This document shows, in pieces, positions 57,148 to 64,000 of a stretch of 64,000 bases of DNA (within the stretch, counting starts at the first letter, position 1; each line of letters starts with the position of its first letter). Both the position numbers and the translations under genes were made by a program. The DNA lies in contig CATNEN010000002.1 of the NCBI GenBank assembly GCA_950097015.1, positions 7,765,501 through 7,829,500 on the forward strand. Reading direction: 5' to 3'. The notes below the pieces were generated by a model, which saw only the letters and a program-made list of their open reading frames with translations, searched no databases and had not been told where the DNA came from. The DNA is from Macrostomum hystrix (lineage: Eukaryota > Platyhelminthes > Macrostomidae).

Positions 57148-58150
57148 CAACCAATGCGCCGGGCCACCGCGCTCCGGCCTCCCGCCTTCTTTAACCCGAT
57201 GACCACTCGATTAAAAAACTATGGAATAAAGATCTGTTTTTACTAATTCCTTTGTAGAATTTATAGCCTGCTTGCGGCTGAAAATGTAGGGTGGTAAGGC
57301 TGGAGAAGTAGGTTAGAAGAGTGGAGAAGTAGGATAGTAGAGTGGTGGAGTAGATTAGTAGAGTGGACAAGTAGGTTATGTAAGCTACTTTTTAAGGTGT
57401 ATTTAATACCCGAAATATTTACATTACGGCAGTGTTGTCTTGTTCTCTACTCGCGAGTAGCGTGTTGGCTGATGTGTTGCCTTTTTTATTAAATCGTTCC
57501 AACCCCAAATGGCTTCAGTTGCTTATTAAGTTCTTTAGTTAAACTTTGATTATTAAATATTATAAGGCGGTGAAATGATTGGTGACATAATTAGAGTACA
57601 TCTGCAGTTTCCACAAGTTGGCGCGCCATTGCTAACCAAACTATCAACTGGCATAGTTGAGTTTGCTAACAATCTCTTCGAGTGCTTTAAATGCCGAGAT
57701 CTTTTTGAGATGTTTATGAATGTACCTTGGCCCGCCAGCCAGTGCGTCCACTTGCTTTTAGCTGTCAGTGTTGAGCAGGCAAACAAGAACCCAGTGCAAC
57801 TAGCAAAATAAACTTATTTTATATCGTTTTTCTTGTTCAGATTCAACACGAGGTTAGCCGCGCTTGATGACAATGACATGTGACGAGAAAACTGATGTTC
57901 TCACTTATTTGTCCCTTTTTTACATTCTATTCCATAATATTAAACCCTTTGTAATCATTTTGTATTCTATTAAATTAGCTTTTGCTTCATAGATCACCCA
58001 CTTACCCTTGACAATTTTCGAGAATAATTTTATAATGCCCTTAGATAACTTTCAATATTCGCCAATAATAAATTGTATGGATACCATGTAACAGGTGCTT
58101 ACTCCTGAGACACCCCCAAATTCAATCCCATGGGATTGAGGGAAATGAAA
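57148..58150. other. Intergenic between GABPB and GTPBP6
   Basis: Short repeats of gtggagaagtaggttagtaga lie at 57290-57380, related in wording to the GTPBP6 intron array (gaagtaggttggtagag). A 78-codon plus frame at 57575-57811 has no family pattern. No first exon for GTPBP6 could be identified here. Confidence 0.45.
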
Positions 58151-58154
58151 TCCA

Positions 58155-58740
58155 AGTACAACCAATTAAGTCCCAAGGAAAATCCCATAAAATCCCATGG
58201 ACAGTCCCATGAAATCCCATGGACAGTCCCATGAAATCCCATGGACAGTCTCACGAAATCCAAAGGACAGTACCATGAAATCCCAAGGACAGTCCCATGA
58301 AATCCCAAGGACAGTCCCATGAAATCCCAAGGACAGTACCATGAAATCCCAAGGACAGTCCCATGAAATCCCAAGGACAGTACCATGAAATCCCAAGGAC
58401 AGTCCCATGAAATCCCAAGGACAGTACCATGAAATCCCAAGGACAGTCCTATGAAATCCCATGGACATGGCAATGAAATCTAAAGCACAGTCCTATATAA
58501 TCCCAAGGAAAACCCTATAAAATCCCAATTGCACAGTCCCATGAAATCCCAAGGACAGTACCATGAAATCCCAAGGACAGTCCCATGAAATCCCAAGGAC
58601 AGTCCCATGAAATCTGAAGGACAGTCCCATGAAATCCCAAGGACAGTCCCATGAAATCCCAAGGACAGTACCATGAAATCCCAAGGACAGTACCATGAAA
58701 TCCCAAGGACAGTATCATGAAATCCTAAAGATAACCCGGT
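58155..58740. repeat. 22-bp minisatellite upstream of GTPBP6 exon
   Basis: About 26 copies of atgaaatcccaaggacagta plus cc or cc/tc variants, degenerate at both edges and in a central break at 58460-58540. It ends about 75 bp before the first recognised GTPBP6 exon. Confidence 0.95.
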
Positions 58741-58813
58741 AAAGTGCAAAGTACAATCTCGTAGGACCAAAAGTACATTCCCATGATCCCAAGTTCCCTA
58801 TCGTGCCCTGCAG

Positions 58814-61492
58814 CTGCTGAATAAGCTCCTGTCAGGCCTGCGCCTTCAGCGGCGGGTCCCGCGGCGCTGGCACAGCGTGCTGATTGTACAGCCACTGCGC
58901 GCCAAGCTTCGCGGCCATCGGGACACCGTGCCGCCCGACCGCCAGCTGGCTGAGGCGCGCGCTTTGGTGGCCTCCATCAACGGCTGGACAGTGTCTGGCT
59001 GCCTGACGGCCAACATCAAGCGGCGCACTCAGCGCGTCTTTACCAAAGGCGTCTTTGCCGACGTCACGCAGCGCATTCGGCGAAGCGACGCCAGCGCAGT
59101 CTTTCTCAACGTCCCCATGATGACTGGCATGCAGGTGGCCTCAGCTCTCCTGTTTTAGTTTTCTTAGAAAAATAGCTTCGTAGATGACGAGGCAATTTTA
59201 GTAGTAATAGTTGCTCCCGGTGTTTACCTTCAAGGCCTACAACCTGTCTGCTGAGTGGCAGCGCCCGGTGCTGGATCGCTACACGGTGGTGCTGCAGGCC
59301 TTCAACGATAGGGCCACGTCGCGCGAGTCCAAGCTGCAGATTCAGCTGGCCGAGATTCCCCTGCGCCTGTCGCGCGCGGCTGTCGTGTCGCCGGAGTCGG
59401 TGGCCGCTGGCCGGGCCGCTTCAGACGTGGCGAATCGTCAGCGGGCGCTGGACGGCATGGAAGACGAGGCTCAGAGACTCCGGGACGCCCTGGCTGACAT
59501 CGAGGCGAGGAAGACCGCGCAGGGGGCGGCTAGACGGAGACAGGTGAGAAATAGTGTGGTTGAATGCAGGAGTAGGTTGGTAGGTTGGAGAAGTAGGTTG
59601 GTAGATTGCAGAAGTAGGTTGGTAGAGCTCAGAAGTAGGTTGGTAGAGCTCAGAAGTAGGTTGGTAGAGCTCAGAAGTAGGTTGGTAGAGCTCAGAAGTA
59701 GGTTGGTAGAGCTCAGAAGTAGGTTGGTAGAGCTCAGAAGTAGGTTGGTAGAGCTCAGAAGTAGGTTGGTAGAGCTCAGAAGTAGGTTGGTAGAGCTCAG
59801 AAGTAGGTTGGTAGAGCTCAGAAGTAGGTTGGTAGAGCTCAGAAGTAGGTTGGTAGATTGCAGAAGTAGGTTGGTAGAGCTCAGAAGTAGGTTGGTAGAG
59901 CTCAGAAGTAGGTTGGTAGAGCTCAGAAGTAGGTTGGTAGAGCTCAGAAGTAGGTTGGTAGAGCTCAGAAGTAGGTTGGTAGAGCTCAGAAGTAGGTTGG
60001 TAGAGCTCAGAAGTAGGTTGGTAGAGCTCAGAAGTAGGTTGGTAGAACTCAGAAGTAGGTTGGTAGAGCTCAGAAGTAGGTTGGTAGAGCTCAGAAGTAG
60101 GTTGGTAGAGCTCAGAAGTAGGTTGGTAGAGCTCAGAAGTAGGTTGGTAGAACTCAGAAGTAGGTTGGTAGAGCTCAGAAGTAGGTTGGTAGAGCTCAGA
60201 AGTAGGTTGGTAGAGCTCAGAAGTAGGTTGGTAGATTGCAGAAGTAGGTTGGTAGAGCTCAGAAGTAGGTTGGTAGAGCTCAGAAGTAGGTTGGTAGAGC
60301 TCAGAAGTAGGTTGGTAGAGCTCAGAAGTAGGTTGGTAGAGCTCAGAAGTAGGTTGGTAGAGCTCAGAAGTAGGTTGGTAGAGCTCAGATGTAGTTTGCT
60401 TGACTGGGGGTCCCATTGCTCCGAATTGACCCCGCCAGGTGCCCACCGTGGCAGTTGTGGGCTACACCAACGCTGGCAAGACCTCCTTGGTGTCCCTGCT
60501 GGCTCGCAAGTTGTCCCTGCTGCCGGAGGACCGGCTGTTCGCCACCCTGCACAGCAGCCACCACCGCTGCCGCCTGCCCTGCGGCCTCCCCTGCCTGCTA
60601 GTGGACACCATCGGCTTCCTGTCCGACCTGCCCACCGCCCTCGTGGCGCCCTTCCGCTGCACCCTGCGCGACTCGCTGGACGCGGACCAGCTGCTGCACG
60701 TTGTGGACTGCAGCGACCCGGACTGGCCGGAGAGAAGCCGGACAGTGTCCGACACGCTCGACCGATTAGGACTGTCCGACAGTCTGCGCGCTGGCATGCT
60801 GACAGTGTACAACAAGTGCGACCTGCTGCAATACTCAGTGAGCACTAGCCTGAGCGACGACTCACCTGCTCGTCCCAATAGTCAGACCCTTAGTCAGAAT
60901 CCTTAACCTTTTCCCAAATCCCACTCACCAATATCAACCACCCACTTACTACTATCAGATCCCCACTTACTACTATCAGATCCCCACTTACTACTATCAG
61001 ATCCCCACTTACACTTACAATCAGATCCCTAACATCAGTTCCCCACCCTAACATCAAATCCCCCACCCCAATATCAGATCCCCACCCTAATATCAGATCC
61101 CCACCCCAATATCAGATCCCCACCCCAATATCAGATCCTCACACTCATCAATAAACCCGCAGTCCGAGTCGCCGCAGCCGCCAGCTGGCGGGTTGCAGAT
61201 CTCCTGCCAGACGGGGCAGAACCTGGACGCCCTGCAGCTGCGGCTGCAAGCCCAGCTCGTCAGCTGCCTGGGCTACCAGCGCCTTCGGCTCCGCTGCTCG
61301 CCGGCCTCCAGACTGTACGCCTGGCTGGAGCAGCAGGGCGTGGTAATCGAATCAGCCCAGCCAACCAGCCACGGCGATGGCGAGCAATTGGCTCTGCGGC
61401 TGCTGATGTCGCCGCAGCAGCTGGCCAAGTTCAGGGCCAGGTTCCGGCCCGCCGGTCAGCCAGAGCAGAGGGCGGTTGACTTTGAGCAGTGA
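58814..61492 (+). CDS. GTPBP6: GTPBP6 / HflX-family GTPase, 5' exon not found
   Basis: Four exons, all phase 0: 58814-59134, 59211-59543, 60439-60837 and 61163-61492 (461 codons). The N-terminal HflX domain shows the A-E-A-R-A-L-V-x-x-I-N-G-W pattern and V-F-T-K-G. Then come V-L-D-R-Y-T-V-V-L-Q-A-F and Q-L-A-E-I-P-L-R. The G domain starts in exon 3 with G1 G-Y-T-N-A-G-K-T-S, L-F-A-T-L-H, G3 D-T-I-G-F-L-S-D-L-P and G4 N-K-C-D; exon 4 supplies the C-terminal part with the G5-like I-S-C. HflX proteins bind ribosomes and rescue stalled ones; animal GTPBP6 does so for mitochondrial ribosomes. Exon 58814 starts at an acceptor and has no early ATG, so a short 5' exon, probably with the mitochondrial targeting sequence, is missing. 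Intron 2 is a 21-bp array. Confidence 0.87.
59566..60395. repeat. 21-bp minisatellite in GTPBP6 intron 2
   Basis: About 39 copies of agaagtaggttggtagagct plus c, with three copies carrying attgc for agctc. It begins about 22 bp after the donor at 59544. The unit is a multiple of 3 without stops, so the intron is open in frame with exon 2. Confidence 0.97.
60945..61150. repeat. Short degenerate array in GTPBP6 intron 3
   Basis: About ten copies of ccccacttactactatcagat and the shorter ccccaccccaatatcagat, ending about 15 bp before the acceptor at 61162. Confidence 0.85.
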
Positions 61493-62040
61493 CTGAGTTA
61501 GCGGAGTGCTCATCGCTCTGGCATGCATTTATGAGCCGCATTGGATGGCCCTGCTAGCGATTTTGTTACCTGCATACAACTTATCAAGACAGTCTGCTTG
61601 AATTGTCACCGACTGGGTTTTCTAAAGCGGCCTTTGAACTGGAGCGTACAGTTGTGTTTTCACTTATAGAAGCATTTCATTTATGAGGCACACTGCATGA
61701 ATGCGATTGGGCCATAGACAAATAAACAGTATATTTTTGTCTCCATAAAGAAATATAAATATACCCACCAACAATTTGCACTTTAGCGTTTTTGCACTTT
61801 AAAACTATTCTTATCATGGAGACTTGGCAACAAGAAGTTTGTACAATGTTTCATGCATCCGCTCATTAGCCGTGTCGCTAATAACATTCATTCATTCGTG
61901 TTTAAGCTCAGGAAGCTTGTAGACCAGAATCTCAACCCAGGAAGCACTGCGCAAGGTGTGCCATTAGATGGGCCAGGTAGCAATCTACATGTAACTATTC
62001 CATCGAATTCTACTAAGTATGTTCTCTTACTTGTTCAGTT
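61493..62040. other. 3' flank of GTPBP6
   Basis: AATAAA-type signals near 61720 and 61750. A frame open from 61853 runs into the next array; its first 60 codons have no family pattern. Confidence 0.45.
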
Positions 62041-62044
62041 ATCC

Positions 62045-62535
62045 AAGCTTAAACCGAAGCAAGAACCGAAGCAGAAATCAAGCTTAAACCGAAGCAGGAA
62101 TCAAAGCAAGAACCGAAGCAGGAACCAAAGCAAGAATCGAAGCAGGAATCAAAGCAAGAATCGAAGCAGGAATCAAAGCAAGAATCGAAGCAGGAATCAA
62201 AGCAAGAATCGAAGCAGGAATCAAAGCAAGAATCGAAGCAGGAATCAAAGCAAGAATCGAAGCAGGAATCAAAGCAAGAATCGAAGCAGGAATCAAAGCA
62301 AGAATCGAAGCAGGAACCAAAGCAAGAATCGAAGCAGGAACCAAAGCAAGAATCGAAGCAGGAACCAAAGCAAGAATCGAAGCAGGAATCAAAGCAAGAA
62401 TCGAAGCAGGAATCAAAGCAAGAATCGAAGCAGGAATCAAAGCAAGAATCGAAGCAGGAACCAAAGCAAGAATCCAAGATTCGAGGTAGGAATCGAAACA
62501 GGAACCAAAGCAGGAATCGAATCAGAGTATAATAA
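62045..62535. repeat. 24-bp minisatellite
   Basis: About twenty copies of gaatcaaagcaagaatcgaa plus gcag, with gaacc/gaatc variants. The period is a multiple of 3, so long repetitive frames (62084-62477 minus, 61853-62614 plus) are open. They are artefacts unless transcription is shown. Confidence 0.95.
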
Positions 62536-62733
62536 AGTACAAGAATCAGGTTACAGTGAAAAGAATCGGTTTTCAGTTTTCAGAAATCCCTTTACAGAAC
62601 AAAAACTAGATTAGAATCGCTTTAAAGTCGATATATTTTGACATTTTGACAATGAGTTTAAATCTCATTGATAACAAGCAAATGGAAGACTAGAGTGACG
62701 TCAGTCTGCTAACAGGCGAAGGCTTGGTCAGTT

Positions 62734-64000
62734 TCAGCACAGCTCCCCGCGGCGCAGGGACCCAATTAGCTGATCGCGGCCCCTCAGCAGCCGGTCGGTT
62801 ACCAGCGCCACAGAGCGATGCGGCTGCAGCTGACGGAGTCGATCACGGAGGAGGCGGTGCTCGGCCCAGGTGGCCCCGCCGAGCAGGCAGATGAGCACCA
62901 GCTCAGCCTCGGCCAGCTTGGGCTTAGCCGACACGCCCAGGTAGCCGAACAGGCCGGCCATGCCGGTGGACTTGTGCTCGAAACGAAGCGCCGAGACGGC
63001 CGGAGATGCGCCCGACGGTGCGATCTCGGCGGCCAGCTGGGCCACCAGCGGCGAGTAGGTGGGCACCACGGAGCAGTCGGCCAGGCGGAGCCGCGGCTGG
63101 TCCGCCCGCAGGCGTTGCAGGCCGGCCAGAATCGCAGCTTCGTCATCGTCATCATCAGCTTTATCGTTGACGTCGCCGTCAGCCGGTGGAAGCAGGCTAG
63201 AGCCGATGATCTTCAAGGCCAGGAGGAAATCGGGTGACAGGCCGGCTGAGCGAGCTTCGACAGCGGCAGCCGACCGGACGGCGGATGCTTCGTCAGGCGA
63301 ACTGCCGGCCACGCCAAGCAGCGACTTCTCGATGCGCACTGCCGCCTGCTGCAGCTGCTGATGCTGTGGTTGCCGACGCTCAGCTGCGGTGGCGACCATC
63401 GATTGCGCAACGGCAGCAGCCAGTTGGACTGTGACTGCGTGCCCACCCGCGAAGCCCAGCTGCGGACGCTCCGATGCCAGACGGTCCAGAAGGCGACCGA
63501 GGCTGCCGGCGGGCGCGTCCCCCGCGGAAGAAGCCGCCGACACCAGCAGGCCGGGATCGAAGGCCACCCGCTCGGCGGTCATGGCGTCGGCCAGGGCGCG
63601 CTGCACTGCAGCGGCTGCCGACTTGGCCGAAGCTGAGGCTTTGGTATCTGCGCCAGCCAGCCGACGGCCCAGCGGGCTGTCCAGGCAGCCGGAGAGGCAG
63701 CCAACAGGCAGGTAAGTCGCGCAGCAGGACCTGCCAGGGTGAGTCGATATGTTTTGAATTCGATCATCGACTATGTAACAGCACCCGACAATGGACTGAG
63801 ATAGCACAGATAAATTCTCATGAAGTTCCTGACCTGCTGAAGGCTGAAAGGTCGAGCCGCACATCGTTGACGAGCAGCGGCTGCCCGGTCCTGTACAGCG
63901 TGTCCAGCCAGGCCGCATCGGCAGCCAGGAAGCTGAGCGGCCCCACCAGGTCCAGCGCACGGTCAGCCAGCACCAGCGTGGCCCGCCTGTGATTGGCCAG
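62734..64000 (-). CDS. SCFD2: SCFD2, Sec1/Munc18-family protein, C-terminal part
   Basis: Two minus-strand exons, 64000-63834 and 63730-62734, joined in phase 2, with the 5' portion beyond the window (388 codons present). The first exon has the Sec1-family signature T-L-V-L-A-D-R-A-L-D-L-V-G-P-L. The second has G-C-L-S-G-C-L-D, matching the region after this motif in SCFD2, then an Ala-rich helical stretch. Near the end come P-L-V-A-Q-L-A-A-E-I and H-K-S-T-G-M-A-G-L-F, then the C-terminal strand L-I-C-L-L-G-G-A-T-W-A-E-H-R-L-L-R and S-V-A-L-V-T-D-R-L-L. The order and spacing are those I recall for SCFD2 rather than VPS33 or STXBP proteins. SM proteins clasp SNAREs; the specific role of SCFD2 is poorly known. 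A short Asp run (D-D-D-D-D-E) lies in a loop. Confidence 0.78.
   Translation of the reverse strand, partial: WPITGGPRWCWLTVRWTWWGRSASWLPMRPGWTRCTGPGSRCSSTMCGSTFQPSAGQELHENLSVLSQSIVGCCYIVDDRIQNISTHPGRSCCATYLPVGCLSGCLDSPLGRRLAGADTKASASAKSAAAAVQRALADAMTAERVAFDPGLLVSAASSAGDAPAGSLGRLLDRLASERPQLGFAGGHAVTVQLAAAVAQSMVATAAERRQPQHQQLQQAAVRIEKSLLGVAGSSPDEASAVRSAAAVEARSAGLSPDFLLALKIIGSSLLPPADGDVNDKADDDDDEAAILAGLQRLRADQPRLRLADCSVVPTYSPLVAQLAAEIAPSGASPAVSALRFEHKSTGMAGLFGYLGVSAKPKLAEAELVLICLLGGATWAEHRLLRDRLRQLQPHRSVALVTDRLLRGRDQLIGSLRRGELC

Noticed and set aside
57553-57811. Overlapping 77- and 78-codon frames on both strands
   Set aside because: Considered as the missing GTPBP6 first exon, but there is no donor in phase, no family similarity and a stop before any splice.
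59421-60446. 341-codon minus frame with YQPTSEL repeats
   Set aside because: It is antisense to the GTPBP6 intron array and explained by the 21-bp unit.
61853-62614. 253-codon plus frame rich in RNQSK repeats
   Set aside because: It is dominated by the 24-bp array. The unique first part has no family pattern and there are no splice sites supporting a gene.

Overview
This is a eukaryotic, animal nuclear window. Genes have GT-AG introns, the standard stop codons and GC-rich, CTG/CAG-heavy coding exons set in AT-rich or repetitive noncoding DNA. The gene content (prominin, an alpha-type nicotinic receptor subunit, ARMC8, GABPB, GTPBP6, SCFD2, a C16orf89-like protein) is metazoan. A BEL/Pao retrotransposon, a mariner relic and an apparent tRNA-derived SINE fit an invertebrate. 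I suspect a spiralian, for example a free-living flatworm or another lophotrochozoan, but the sequence alone does not settle the phylum.

Layout. 1-7.1 kb: minus-strand gene for a large unrecognised protein (acidic, then basic Ala/Pro-rich, then Gln-rich coiled coil) that runs off the left edge. 9.0-11.9 kb: plus-strand C16orf89/UPF0764 homologue. 13.3-19.6 kb: plus-strand ARMC8, subunit of the CTLH/GID ubiquitin ligase. 22.6-24.3 kb: minus-strand J-domain gene and, beside it, a J-domain relic with HPD changed to HPE and an in-frame stop. 25.0-29.2 kb: plus-strand secreted GH3 beta-xylosidase-like enzyme, complete in seven coding exons. 29.3-36.5 kb: gene desert made mostly of tandem arrays, with an 82-bp mariner-type MITE and a larger imperfect palindrome. 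36.6-39.2 kb: prominin-like five-pass membrane protein. 39.8-40.4 kb: internally deleted mariner. 41.7-44.2 kb: nicotinic receptor alpha-type subunit. 44.8-46.4 kb: minus-strand L-rhamnonate-dehydratase-like enolase-superfamily enzyme. 48.0-54.2 kb: young full-length BEL/Pao element. 55.0-57.1 kb: GABP-beta homologue. 58.8-61.5 kb: GTPBP6/HflX GTPase, lacking a recognisable first exon. 62.7-64.0 kb: minus-strand SCFD2 C-terminus running off the right edge.

The dominant non-genic theme is tandem repetition. About thirty separate minisatellites, mostly 13-45 bp units and each with its own sequence, fill introns and intergenic gaps. Many begin within tens of bases of a 5' splice site, and two are visibly built from pieces of the adjacent GH3 coding sequence. 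The genes do not form an operon or pathway. The one loose link is two carbohydrate enzymes, GH3 and the rhamnonate-dehydratase-like protein, about 15 kb apart. Exon joins were made by eye from splice sites, reading-frame phase and remembered family patterns. No alignment or transcript evidence was available.
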